Source: Numida meleagris (Eukaryota > Chordata > Aves > Galliformes > Numididae). From it: a stretch of DNA of 64,000 nt. Below the pieces are notes generated by a model, which was not told the DNA's origin, did no database searches, and saw nothing but the letters and a program-made list of their open reading frames with translations. The stretch covers positions 57,960,575 through 58,024,574 of the forward strand of contig NC_034411.1 in the NCBI RefSeq assembly GCF_002078875.1, read 5' to 3'. The position numbers were made by a program, and so were the translations under genes. Positions 26,112-37,939 of this stretch are shown here, piece by piece (position 1 is the stretch's first letter; each line of letters begins with the position of its first letter).

Positions 26112-27885
26112 GAATCATGGAATCATAGAATGGCCTGGGTTGAAAAGGACCTCAAAGATCATCGAGTCTCAACCCCCCTGCCAAGTGCAGGGTCGCCAAC
26201 CACTAGACCAGGCTGCCCAGAGCCACGTCCAGCCTGGCCTTGAATGCCTCCAGGGACAGGGCATCCACAACCTCCTTGGGCAATCTGTTCCAGTGCATCA
26301 CCACCCTCCAAGTGAAAAACTTCCTCCTAACATCCAACCTAAATCTCCCGTCTCAGTTTAAAACCATTCCCCCTTGTCCTATCGCTAGCTACCCTCACAA
26401 ACAATCGATCCCCCTCCTGTTTATACGCTCCCTTCAAGTATTGGAAGGATGCAATGAGGTCTCCCTGGAGCCTTCTCTTCTCCAAACTAAACAAGCCCAG
26501 TTCCCTCAAACTTTTCTCATAGGAGAGGTGCTCCAGCCCTCTGATCACCTTGGTCGCCCTCCTCTGAACTTGTTCCAAGAGCTCCACGCCCTTCTTGTAC
26601 TGGGGGCCCCAGGCCTGGATGCAGTACTCCAGATGGGGCCTCACAAGAGCCAAGTAGAGGAGGACCACCACCTCCCTCTCCCTGCTGGCCACTCCTCTTT
26701 TAATGCAGCCCAGAACATAGTTGGCCTTCTGGGCTGCCAGCGCACACTGCTGGCTCATGTCCAGCTTCTCGTCCACCAGGACCCCCAAGTCCCTCTCCAC
26801 AGGGCTGCTTTCAAGTACTTCTTCCCCAGGTTGTATAAATACCTGGGATTGCCCTGGTGCAGCACCCTGCACTTGGCCTTGTTGAACCTCATTAGGTTCT
26901 CGTGGGCCCACTTCTCCAGCCTGTCCAGGACCCTCTGGATGGCTTCCCTTCCTTCCGGTGTATCAACTGCACCGCTCAGCTTGGTGTCATCTGCAAACTT
27001 GCTGAGGGTGCACTCAATTTCATCGTCTATGTCATTGATAAAGACATTGAAGAGCACCGGTCCCAGGACTGAGCCTTGGGGGACACCACTCGTGACCGGC
27101 CTCCACCCTGACACAGAACCATTGATCACAACCCTTTGGCTGCGACCAGCCAACCAGTTCTTAACCCACCGAACAGTCCATCCTTCAAATCCATACCTCT
27201 CCAATTTAGAGAGAAGGATGTGATGAGGGACCCTATCAAAGGCTTTGGAGAAGTCCAGGTAGATGACATCCATCGCCCTCCTCCCATCCACCGATGCCGT
27301 CACTTCATCGTAGAAGGCCACCAGATTGGTCAGGCAAGATCTACCCTTGGTGAAGCCATGCTGGCTGTCTCCGATCACCTCCTTGTCATGTATGTGCCTC
27401 AACATGTCTTCTAGGAGGATCTGCTCCATGATCTTCCCAGGCACAGAGGTGAGGCTCATGGGCCTGTAGTTCTCCGGGTCATCCTTTCTCCCTTTCTTAA
27501 AAATGGGAGTAATGTTTCCGTTTCTCCAGTCACCAGGAACTTCACTGGACAGCCATGATTTTTCAAATATGATGGAGAGCGGCTCGGCAACCACCACAGC
27601 CATCTCTCTCAGAGCCCTAGGATGGATATTATCCAGCCCCATGGACTTCCACACATTCAGTTTCATGAGGAGGTCTCGATCTTGTTCCACTGTTACAATG
27701 TGATGGAATCTGCTCCTCTCACCCACACCTAGAGGTTCAGGGTCCTGGCAGATATGGGAAGCCTGACCACCAGTGAAGGCTGAGGCAAAGCACTTATTGA
27801 GCACCTCAGCTTTTTCCATGTCTGAGGAAGCCACTTCTCCATCCTCATTTATCAGATGGGGAGCACACTCATTGACTTGTCTTCT
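26112..27885 (-). mobile_element. CR1 LINE, 3' half (RT and 3' tail) of the long minus-strand copy
   Basis: Read on the minus strand, the 3' end at 26112 has CR1 tail repeats (ATTCTATGATTCCATGATT). A 378-residue open frame (26755-27891) carries RT blocks: [59 protein letters not shown] and the catalytic [10 protein letters not shown] one-base frameshift near 26840 shifts the rest to 26339-26911 ([33 protein letters not shown]). The element is interrupted at 27886 by an LTR. It lies in sense orientation with LAMA2. Confidence 0.95.
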
Positions 27886-28005
27886 TGTCATGGTTTTGTG
27901 ATTTTCGGTTATTGGAATTCCACATCATAACATCATGTAGTGGACATACCTAGTTCTCAGAAGAGAAGGACTACTACAGTCCCCACGGTACTTTGCTCCT
28001 TTGTT
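27886..28005 (+). mobile_element. Endogenous retrovirus LTR, left end, cut by the assembly gap
   Basis: The 120 bp starting TGTCATGGTTTTGTGATTTT are about 94% identical (7 differences counted by eye) to the outer end of the complete LTR at 51320-51839, read in the opposite direction. It sits inside a CR1 RT frame. The rest, and the partner target duplication, lie in the N gap. The six bases left of it are tcttct. Confidence 0.9.
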
Positions 28006-28785
28006 NNNNNNNNNNNNNNNNNNNNNNNNNNNNNNNNNNNNNNNNNNNNNNNNNNNNNNNNNNNNNNNNNNNNNNNNNNNNNNNNNNNNNNNNNNNNNNN
28101 NNNNNNNNNNNNNNNNNNNNNNNNNNNNNNNNNNNNNNNNNNNNNNNNNNNNNNNNNNNNNNNNNNNNNNNNNNNNNNNNNNNNNNNNNNNNNNNNNNNN
28201 NNNNNNNNNNNNNNNNNNNNNNNNNNNNNNNNNNNNNNNNNNNNNNNNNNNNNNNNNNNNNNNNNNNNNNNNNNNNNNNNNNNNNNNNNNNNNNNNNNNN
28301 NNNNNNNNNNNNNNNNNNNNNNNNNNNNNNNNNNNNNNNNNNNNNNNNNNNNNNNNNNNNNNNNNNNNNNNNNNNNNNNNNNNNNNNNNNNNNNNNNNNN
28401 NNNNNNNNNNNNNNNNNNNNNNNNNNNNNNNNNNNNNNNNNNNNNNNNNNNNNNNNNNNNNNNNNNNNNNNNNNNNNNNNNNNNNNNNNNNNNNNNNNNN
28501 NNNNNNNNNNNNNNNNNNNNNNNNNNNNNNNNNNNNNNNNNNNNNNNNNNNNNNNNNNNNNNNNNNNNNNNNNNNNNNNNNNNNNNNNNNNNNNNNNNNN
28601 NNNNNNNNNNNNNNNNNNNNNNNNNNNNNNNNNNNNNNNNNNNNNNNNNNNNNNNNNNNNNNNNNNNNNNNNNNNNNNNNNNNNNNNNNNNNNNNNNNNN
28701 NNNNNNNNNNNNNNNNNNNNNNNNNNNNNNNNNNNNNNNNNNNNNNNNNNNNNNNNNNNNNNNNNNNNNNNNNNNNNNNNNNNNN
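28006..28785. other. Assembly gap (780 N)
   Basis: 780 consecutive N. It separates the LTR start from the continuing CR1. Open frames read across it are artefacts. Confidence 0.99.
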
Positions 28786-30035
28786 CCTACACCCTTAAGG
28801 ACAGTTTCCCAGGGGATCCCACCCAGCAGTTCCTTGAGCAGCTGGAATTTTGCTTTCCTGGAGTTCAGGGCCTGACTTTTTGCCAGGCCTGCATTCCTCC
28901 AGATCATAAACTCGACCAGGGCATGATCACTACAGCCCAGGGTGCCTCCAGTCTTAACCTCTCTAATGCTTCTTCCGCATTGGTGAGCACCAGGTCCAGT
29001 AAGGCTTCACCTCGGGTCGGTCTGTCTAATACCTGGACCACGAAGTTATCCTCATCAGACTCCAGGAATCTGCTGGATTGTCTGCCACCCGCCGTGCCGC
29101 TGTCCCAGCAGATATCCAGGTGGTTGAAACCCCCCACTGGGACAAGAGCCTGCGAACATGACAATTCCTGCAGCTGGAGCAAGAAGGCCTTGTCAACAGG
29201 CTTCCCCTGATCAGGTGGCCTGTAACAGACCCCAACCATGAGATGCCCTTTACTGGACCAATTCCTGATTTTAACCCATAAGCTCTCAACCTGGTCGTGG
29301 CTGTTACTCAGACACAGCTCTTTACAATCTACCCACTGCCTAACACAGAGGGCAACTACCCCTCCCTTCCTGCCCTGTCTATCCCTTCTGAAGAGTGTGA
29401 AGCCTGCAATCAGAGTGTTCCAATCATGGGATTCATCCCACCACGTTTCCGTGATAGCAACCAGATCATAATTTTCCAAGCACATCACGGTTTCCAGTTC
29501 CTCCTGCTTATTTCCCATGCTGCATGCATTAGTGTAAAGGCACTTCAGCTGGGCTTTCTGCCACACTACCTTTCTAGAGGGGCCCTCCCTCAAAATTCCA
29601 GAAGAAATCTGAATTTCTCCCCCACTGCTTCCTAAAGCCCTAATACCCTCTTGTCCATGCTCACGTGTTATCATAGCCACCAACCTCACATCATCCCTTG
29701 TGTTCCTCCTACAAAAGGGTGCGTTGTCCTCCTCCTTCCTCCCACAAGACTGTGGGATCTTACTTGCATAAGCCCCTCCCAGAAGCACTGGCTCATTACA
29801 TACAGGGTCCTTACTAGTGACCCTGGTTTCATCCCCACCCCCCCTTCATACCTAGTTTAAAGCCCTTTCAATGAACCTTCCCAATTCCCATCGTAAAACC
29901 CCTTTCCACCAGTGGGATAAGCTACTCCTATTGGATGCTAGCAGGCCCAGTCTCGTGTAAATCGAGCCAAGGTCAAAAAACCCAAACCCCTGCTGGGCAC
30001 ACCAGGCTTGGAGCCAGATATTAATCTGTTGCCCC
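28786..30035 (-). mobile_element. CR1 LINE, 5' half (endonuclease) of the long minus-strand copy
   Basis: The minus strand encodes the apurinic-type endonuclease of CR1 ORF2: KCLYTNACSMGNKQEELE, AITETWWDESHDW, FRRDRQGRKGG and MVGVCYRPP. The motif usually GDFN reads GGFN here, which loses a metal-binding Asp, and a frameshift near 28935 breaks the SDHALVEF motif. Upstream, TTTAAACTAGGTATGAA and the leader to about 30035 are typical of the region between CR1 ORF1 and ORF2. The part 28786-29594 reads as identical to 34037-34845 in inverse orientation. Confidence 0.93.
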
Positions 30036-30039
30036 AAGG

Positions 30040-31650
30040 ATGGGGAATACAAGGATGCTGTCAAGATGTGCAGGACTGGGATCAGGAAAGCCAAGGCACA
30101 CATGGAATTAAGTTTGGCAAGGGATGTAAAAAACAACAAGAAGGGTTTTTTATTTTGGTACACTGGCCACAAGAGACAGGCAAAGGAGACTGTATCTCCT
30201 CTGATAAATGAAAAGAGAAAACTGGCCTCCTGAGATGTGGAGAAGGTTGAGGTATTTAATGAGTTCTTTGCCTTGATTTTCACAGCCAGTCAGCTTCCCA
30301 AGTCTCTTCCAAGAAGGGGTTAGGGGAGCAACATCCCTCCCAGGGTAAGAGCGGAGCAAGTTCAAGACTACCTCATGAGGCTGAATGTGTACAAGTCTAA
30401 GGGGCCAGACAATATGCATCCTATTTTCATGTGGTTGCCAAGACACTCTCCATCATATCTGAAAAGTCATGGCTGTCAGGTGAAGTCACTGGTGACTGGA
30501 AAACCGGGAAACATCCCTCCCCTTTTTAAGAAAGGGAAAAAGGAAGATCTGGTGAACTATAGGCCAGTGAGCCTCACCTCTGTGCCTGGGAAGATCATGG
30601 AGCTTCACCAAGTGACAGCATTAGTGGACCAAGGAAGGGTAACTGATGTTATCTACCTGGATTTGTGCAAGGCCTTTGACACGGTTCCGCACCATATACT
30701 TATCTCTAAACTGGAGAGATATGAAGGGTGGACTGTTCAGTTGATAAAGAATTGGCTGGATGGTTGTAGCCAGAGGGTTGTTGCCAGAGGCTCTACACCC
30801 AGGTGGAGGCTGGTCATGAGCAGTGTCCTCCAGGGACCTGTCTAGGAACCGATGCTCTTCAATGTCTTAGTCAATGACTTAGACTGTGGGATTGAGTGTA
30901 ACCTCAGCAAGTTTGCTGATGACACCAAACTAAGTGGTACAGTTGTCACAATAGAAGGAAGGGATACCATCCAAAGGGACATGGACAGGATTGAAAAATG
31001 AGCCCACAAGAACCAAATAAAATTCAATAAGGCCAAGTGCAAGGTGTTGCAGCCTGGAAGGTCGGTGGTATCCTGGCTTACACCAGAAGAGTGGTGGCCA
31101 GCAGGGAGAGAGGGATGATTGTCCCCCACTACTCTGCCCTTGCAAGGCCTCATCTGGAGTACTGTGTCCAGGCCTGGGGCCCCCAGCACAACAATGATGC
31201 GGAGCTTATGAAATGAGTCCAGAGGAGGGCCACAAAGATGATCAGAGGGCTGGAGCATCTCTTCTATCAAGAAAGGTTGAGGGAGTTTAGCTTGGAGAAG
31301 GCTCTGGGGAGACCTCATTATTGTGATCTTTCAATACTTGAAAGGAACTTACAAGTAAGAGGGGGACTAACTTTTTACACAGGTAGATAGTGACAGAACA
31401 AGGGGGAATGGATTTAAACTGAAAGAGGGGATGTTTAGATTAGAAGTTAGGAAGAAATCCTTCACTCAGAGGGTGGTGAGGTGCTAGAACAAGTTGCCCA
31501 GAGAAGTTGTGGATGCCCCGTCCCTGGAGGCCTTCAAGGCTAAGCTTGATGGGTTCTTGGGTAGTCTGATCTAGTGGTTGGCAACCCTGCACACGGCAAG
31601 GGAGTTGGAACTAGATGATCTATATGGTTCCTTCCAACACAAACTTGGAC
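30040..31650 (+). mobile_element. CR1 LINE, right half of the interrupted older copy
   Basis: This segment begins at the point in the element where 25955-26111 stops, and runs through RT ([49 protein letters not shown]) to a 3' end near TTGGAACTAGATGATC. Stops and frameshifts are frequent (for example, after 30845 and near 31000), and a deletion removes the block from PGKIMEL to VTALVDQG, so it is dead and older than the copy inserted into it. Confidence 0.9.
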
Positions 31651-33724
31651 TTCAGATGAAATAATTGTGCTGTTCACCCAGTTTGAGCAACAAAAGACAC
31701 AGGCAATTTAGTCTTTTTAGAAGTGGGCCTGCCTTATTTGGAAGTTTAATGTATCCTTTCTTAGATTTCACAACTCAAGTCTCAGCAAATTCATATTCAA
31801 TAACATGTTTCAGCCTGGAATAAAACTCTCAAATACTTGTTTAAATTTAAGTCTCTCCTTCACTGCCCAGTCAGTCCATTATTAGTTTTTCATCAAGAAC
31901 TTTCCTCTCTTTTCTTAGTAACTGAGGAAAAGAGATCAGGATTTGAAACTCAACTTTCAACAGCCTAGCAAATTCCTTCCTTATATGGTTCATATTGTAG
32001 TTGGTATCTATCTATTAAGAGGCCTTACATGCTACAACAGAGGGAGGAAGCTGTAGAGACTTTAACCTACCAGGTATTTTTCTAGCTCTTATGCTTGTTG
32101 ATCTGGTAAGTCTGTATGTTACATTTGGCTCACCTTCTTTAATTTACAGCACTATCATACTGGCAAAATTTAGGCTTATGTTTCTACACAATATGTATAT
32201 TCCTGTCAGGGTACCCTTGATTATCTTTACCAAGCTTCTGTAGTGCTTATTATGTCAACAGGCTAATTAAATTATAATTCACTGTAAATGTTTCAGGTCC
32301 TTCTTTTGTTGTTGCTATTGTAAAGAACTAATATTTCAGTATATCTTATGTTTTTGGTCAATAATTTAATAGGCCTTGTCTGAATAGGGTTTTATTTGTT
32401 AAAGCTGTTTTTCACTGTTTTCTACCTGAATATTATCATTTTCTTACATACCTCTGAATGTATGGCGGTTTAAAAGTTCATTCTGGAGGATGAGTCACCT
32501 TGAAATGTGAGTTTTATCAGCTTCTTCCTAACCTATCCGTCTTTCAAAAATAAACCCATGCAAAGTCATGCTCCAAATCCTTGAAAAAACTTACAATCCA
32601 GAGACTGGCCTTGTCATTCTCAGTCCTATTCAACAGCATATATATTCCAAAAATAATATTGTGGAAGTCAGTGGGACTGCTTGCTGCACAAAGTTCTATG
32701 AAGCCTGAATAAAGACTAACTCTTATTTATCCTACAAGGTCTGAGAAAGTTTTTCAGCAAAAATAAAGATTACTATTTGGGCTTATATTATACATAAAGA
32801 GGAAGTAGCAAAAAAACCTTCAGTGCACAGTAGCATCTGAATTATGAAATTCTATAAGACTGCAAACTTTACAGATCTTGCAGGTACTTAAAAGACAATT
32901 AAAATGGCTATTTGTTAAAATCCAACCAGTACTGCTTGAAAAAAGAGTAATGATTTACCAAGGAAGTCTAAATGCTGCAGTATGAAGTAGTTCAAAATGC
33001 ACAGATTCCTTCTTCACTTTTGTATGGACAACTGCAAGTGATCTCAATCTCACAATAATAAGCAATAGTCAGCTGTCTATTATTACCTATTATTACAATG
33101 GACTGAACATGAGTGAACAAGTTCATTTTAAAATACAATACATTGTTGCCTGTCAGTTACTTTACCAATACCACAATCTGTAAGCATATCATGATTCACG
33201 GGAAGATTTTGGCTCTAATATTTATATTGCTTCTGAAAATACTGTATATTGTTGCTATTAAACAACATTTGAAAAACATTCTTGGACATTCAAAGTGAAA
33301 AATACACTATACAAATCAGAATAATACTAGTTCATTTCAGGATGATCACTGAGATATATAAGGATATAGTTATACAAAGCAGATCGAAATGGAAATTACA
33401 AGTTTAAAATATAAAAATATTTCTTTTCCTGCAGAAACAATCAATTATAGAAATATTCCTTTATACCCTTCTCTTGTCTGCCCTAGCCTGAAACACCTAC
33501 AGATTCAGCCTTTTAAATCCTCTTGTTGTACTTCACCTATGTACCAATTACTGTGATATTTATTACAAAGATCTGCTTTAACTGTTACTTACCTACAGTA
33601 CTGAGGCACACAGAAAACATACAGCATTCAGATTCACTTTCCTGAAGAACAGTTCACAGTGATTTTATTTTCCAATGATTACTAAATTTCCATTTTAGTT
33701 TAAGGTTTTTTATCTGCCCAGGAG

Positions 33725-36641
33725 CTGACAGGGCTTGCTGAGAGATCTTTAAACTAGGTATGAACGGGGAGGGGGATAAAATGAAGCTCACTAGAGTGGA
33801 GCGAGTAGTTCAGAGATTTCAACTAGATTTGATGGGGAAAGAGCATGGAGGTCAATGGGACAGAGAAGGGCTTGGGGATGTTGTCGTTGGAGGAGATTGC
33901 AGGGAAAAACCTCTGAACTGTCCTGTAGTATCTGCTGGGAACTCCTCAGAGGAGATAACGTTACTGACCCCTCGTCCAAAACCTTCTCATGTTCCTCTAG
34001 GAAGCAGTGGGGGAAAACTTCAGATTTTTTCTGAGATTTGAGGGAGGGCCCCTCTAGAAAGGTAGTGTGGCAGAAAGCCCAGCTGAAGTGCCTTTACACT
34101 AATGCATGCAGCATGGGAAATAAGCAGGAGGAACTGGAAACCGTGATGTGCTTGGAAAATTATGATCTGGTTGCTATCACGGAAACGTGGTGGGATGAAT
34201 CCCATGATTGGAACACTCTGATTGCAGGCTTCACACTCTTCAGAAGGGATAGACAGGGCAGGAAGGGAGGGGTAGTTGCCCTCTGTGTTAGGCAGTGGGT
34301 AGATTGTAAAGAGCTGTGTCTGAGTAACAGCCACGACCAGGTTGAGAGCTTATGGGTTAAAATCAGGAATTGGTCCAGTAAAGGGCATCTCATGGTTGGG
34401 GTCTGTTACAGGCCACCTGATCAGGGGAAGCCTGTTGACAAGGCCTTCTTGCTCCAGCTGCAGGAATTGTCATGTTCGCAGGCTCTTGTCCCAGTGGGGG
34501 GTTTCAACCACCTGGATATCTGCTGGGACAGCGGCACGGCGGGTGGCAGACAATCCAGCAGATTCCTGGAGTCTGATGAGGATAACTTCGTGGTCCAGGT
34601 ATTAGACAGACCGACCCGAGGTGAAGCCTTACTGGACCTGGTGCTCACCAATGCGGAAGAAGCATTAGAGAGGTTAAGACTGGAGGCACCCTGGGCTGTA
34701 GTGATCATGCCCTGGTCGAGTTTATGATCTGGAGGAATGCAGGCCTGGCAAAAAGTCAGGCCCTGAACTCCAGGAAAGCAAAATTCCAGCTGCTCAAGGA
34801 ACTGCTGGGTGGGATCCCCTGGGAAACTGTCCTTAAGGGTGTAGGCACAGAGCAGAGCTGGCAGCTCTTTAAGGACACCCTCCTGAGAGTGCAGGAGCTC
34901 TCCATTCCCCAGCAAAAGAAATCAAGCAGAGGAGGCGGGTGACCAGCATGTCTGAGCAAGGACCTGCAGCTTAAACTGAGGGAAAAGAGAGAAATGTAGG
35001 TGAAGTGGAAGCAGGGTTGTGTAGCCTGGGAAGAACATAGCGATGTTGTCTGCATGTGTAGAGATAAGAACAGAAAGTCAAGGCACAGATGGAGCTGAAC
35101 TTGGCTAGGGATGTGAAAAATAACAAGAAGTGTTCTACAGGTACATAGGCAAGAGGAAACAGACCAAGGAGAATGCTCCCCCTTTGACACATAAGGACAG
35201 AGAACTGGCTTCCTCAGACATGGAAACAGCTGAGGTGCTCAATAAGTGCTTTGCCTCAGCCTTCACTGGTGGTCAGGCTTCCCATATCTGCCAGGACCCT
35301 GAACCTCTAGGTGTGGGTGAGAGGAGCAGATTCCATCGCATTGTAACAGTGGAACAAGATCGAGACCTCCTCATGAAACTGAATGTGTGGAAGTCCATGG
35401 GGCTGGATAATATCCATCCTAGGGCTCTGAGAGAGATGGCTGTGGTGGTTGCCGAGCCGCTCTCCATCATATTTGAAAAATCATGGCTGTCCAGTGAAGT
35501 TCCTGGTGACTGGAGAAACGGAAACATTACTCCCATTTTTAAGAAAGGGAGAAAGGATGACTCAGGGAACTACAGGCATGTGAGCCTCACCTCTTTGCCT
35601 GGGAAGATCATGGAGCAAATCCTCCTGGTTACCATGTTAAGGCACATACAACATGAAGAGGTGATCCAAGATAGCCAGCATGGCTTCACCAAGGGTAGAT
35701 CTTGCCTGACCAATCTGGTGGCCTTCTATGATGGAGTGACAGCAATGGTGGACAGGGGAATGCTAACAGATGTAATCCACCTGGTCTTCTTCAAAGCCTT
35801 TGACATGGTCCTTGGGACCTGGATAGGCTGGAGAAGTAGCCCCATGTGAACCTAATGAGGTTCAACAAGGCCAAATGCAAGGTGCTGCACTTGGGCCAGG
35901 GCAATCTCAGGTATTTATACAGACTGGGAGAACAACTCCTCAAGAGCATCCTTGCGGAGAAGGACTTGGGGGTCCTGGTGGACGAGAGGCTGGACATGAG
36001 CCAGCAGTGTGCGCTGGCAGCCCAGAAGGCCAACTATGTTCTGGGCTGCATTAAAAGAGGAGTGGCCAGCAGTTAGAAGGAGGTGGTGGTCCTCCTCTAC
36101 TCGGCTCTTGTGAGGCCCCATCTGGAGTACTGTGTCCAGGCCTGAGGCCCCCAGTACAAGAAGGGCGTGGAGCTCTTGGAACAAGTTCAGAGGAGGGCGA
36201 CCAAGGTGATCAGAGGGCTGGAGCACCTGTCCTATGAAGAAAGATTGATGGAACTGGGCTTGTTTAGCCCAGTGAAGACAACGCTCCGGGGAGTCCTCAT
36301 TGCATCCTTCCAATACTTGAAGGGAGCGTATAAACAGGAGGGGGTATGACTTTAAATGCATTGATAGTGATAGGACAAGGGGGAATCGTTTTAAACTGAG
36401 ACAGGGGAGATTTAGGTTAGACATTAGGAGGAAGTTTTTCACTTGGAGGGTGGTGACACACTGGAACAGGTTGCCCAGAGAGGTTGTGGATGCCCTGTCC
36501 CTGGAGGCATTCAAGGCCAGGCTGGACGTGGCTCTGGGCAGCCTGGTCTAATGGTTGGTGATCCTGCACTTAGCAGGGGGGTTGAAACTAGATGATCTTT
36601 GAGGTCCTTTTCAACCCAGGCTGTTCTGTGATTCTATGATC
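33725..36641 (+). mobile_element. CR1 LINE, long copy with an RT deletion
   Basis: The copy starts near TTTAAACTAGGTATGAACG (inter-ORF region) and ends with attctgtgattctatgat. Endonuclease frame: 34038-34727; the next piece starts at 34724 in another frame. It has the same GGFN change and SDH-region frameshift as the minus-strand copy. RT frame: 35130-35849. At about 35810 the sequence jumps from SKAFD-equivalent FFKAFDMV to the VLDRLEKW block, removing some 300 bp, including the FADD catalytic motif. It lies antisense to LAMA2. Confidence 0.94.
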
Positions 36642-36664
36642 TTCCAAACTAGTTGATTTTCCAA

Positions 36665-37216
36665 AATTATAAGAAATAACCCTACAGCCCAGAAGAGACC
36701 ATTGTGGGACAGATTTCCACACTACAGACTATAGAGAATACCATGAAATAGAGTAGGGATAGATCCTTAAGGAACCATGTCTCGTGGAGAACCCACAGTG
36801 CAGCTAATTTCTTCCTGAAGGACTGCAGCCCATGTAAAGGACCCATGCTATAGAAGGGGAAAAGTGGGAGGAGGAATGGGTGACAGATAGTAGCGGTTAT
36901 GGACTGACCCATCTCCCTGTGACAGTTGTGGTAGGGGTGAGGAGGTGGAGGAGCTGAGAATGAAGGAACGAGGTTGAGCCTGTGGATGTATTTTACTTTT
37001 TGTCTTTAATCATCACTTTCCAATTCTATTTAAATTGGCAATAAGTAAAATTAATTTTCCCCAAGTCAAGTCTGTGACAGTAACAGGGAAATGATCTCAT
37101 CCTTATCATCAGCCATGAAATTTTTCATCTTATTTTCTACCTTGTCACGTTGAGGTGGAGGAGTAAGATAACAGCTGGGTGAGCAGCTGACAACTGGCCA
37201 AGGTCAACCTGCTACA
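36665..37216 (+). mobile_element. Avian ERVL-like LTR or ERV 3' remnant
   Basis: The segment is more GC-rich than its flanks and shows blocks that I associate with a common bird ERV 3' region: GACTGCAGCCCATG..AAGGACCCA, GTGGGAGGAGGAA, TATGGACTGACC, TTAATTTTCCCCAAGT, and a close TGGCCAAGGTCAACC..CTACA. It follows directly on the CR1 3' end at 36641. No open frame and no target duplication seen. The identification is by memory of the family. Confidence 0.58.
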
Positions 37217-37921
37217 ATACACTGCGGTTATAGTAATCAGGCTCCATCGTTGTATCTAGAAATTTTAGTTTTATGGAACTGAGGTAGGTAGTACTTGATT
37301 GTTACAGTATATTTTCATTGATCTCTATTTCAAAAAAAGACTGCTAAAACATCTCTTATCAATAGATTGCAATTAGCCCAATTAAAATCTCTCTTAAGAG
37401 AGACTCTTAAGAACTGACCTCAAGTTTTATTGTCTTCCTACAATATTTTCAGAAGTTTGTCAACAAAAGCAGCAGAAATATATGCAATCCATTGTTTCCA
37501 AAGCATGAGACAGAAGTTTATTCCATATAAGAAGATAGGTTTTTTTTTTTCAGGGCTATCATAAAGAGCTTGTAATCCTATATAGATAATATAGATGGCA
37601 GATGATATATCACATTTCAAACAATTTTTTTCTAGGTTTCAAATTCAAATACGCATGGAGAAGTAAAGTGATGTAAAGATTACACTTGTACTAGTTTTAG
37701 TCTCTGCTGTAAAAGAAGAAAGCACTTTAAAGAGAAAACTCCCAAATATTCCATGGGCAATACTATCCCAAATGTACCATGTTTACAAGCCATGCATCTG
37801 AAGGAAGCTTCAGAAAATCTGGAAATATAAAATCTGATTTCCTAAGAAAATTATTATGAGAATGCAGGTGGATCATTGTTTGTATGAGTAAACAACAATG
37901 AAAGAAATCTTTAGAATTTCC

Positions 37922-37939
37922 TTTTTTTTTTTTTTTTTT
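37922..37939 (+). repeat. Poly-T run about 85 bp from a LAMA2 exon
   Basis: About 18 T on the plus strand, so poly-A on the LAMA2 strand, just inside the intron after the exon at 38025. Confidence 0.9.

Noticed and set aside
26240..27223. A 327-codon plus-strand open frame
   Set aside because: It is the antisense shadow of the CR1 RT and 3' region, with no independent similarity.
27940..29210. Open frames of 265-405 codons across 28006-28785
   Set aside because: They consist mostly of N; only short CR1 or LTR ends are real sequence.
29297..29635. Plus-strand frame of 112 codons, with an identical twin at 34020-34334
   Set aside because: Antisense shadow of the CR1 endonuclease; the twin only reflects the identical tract.
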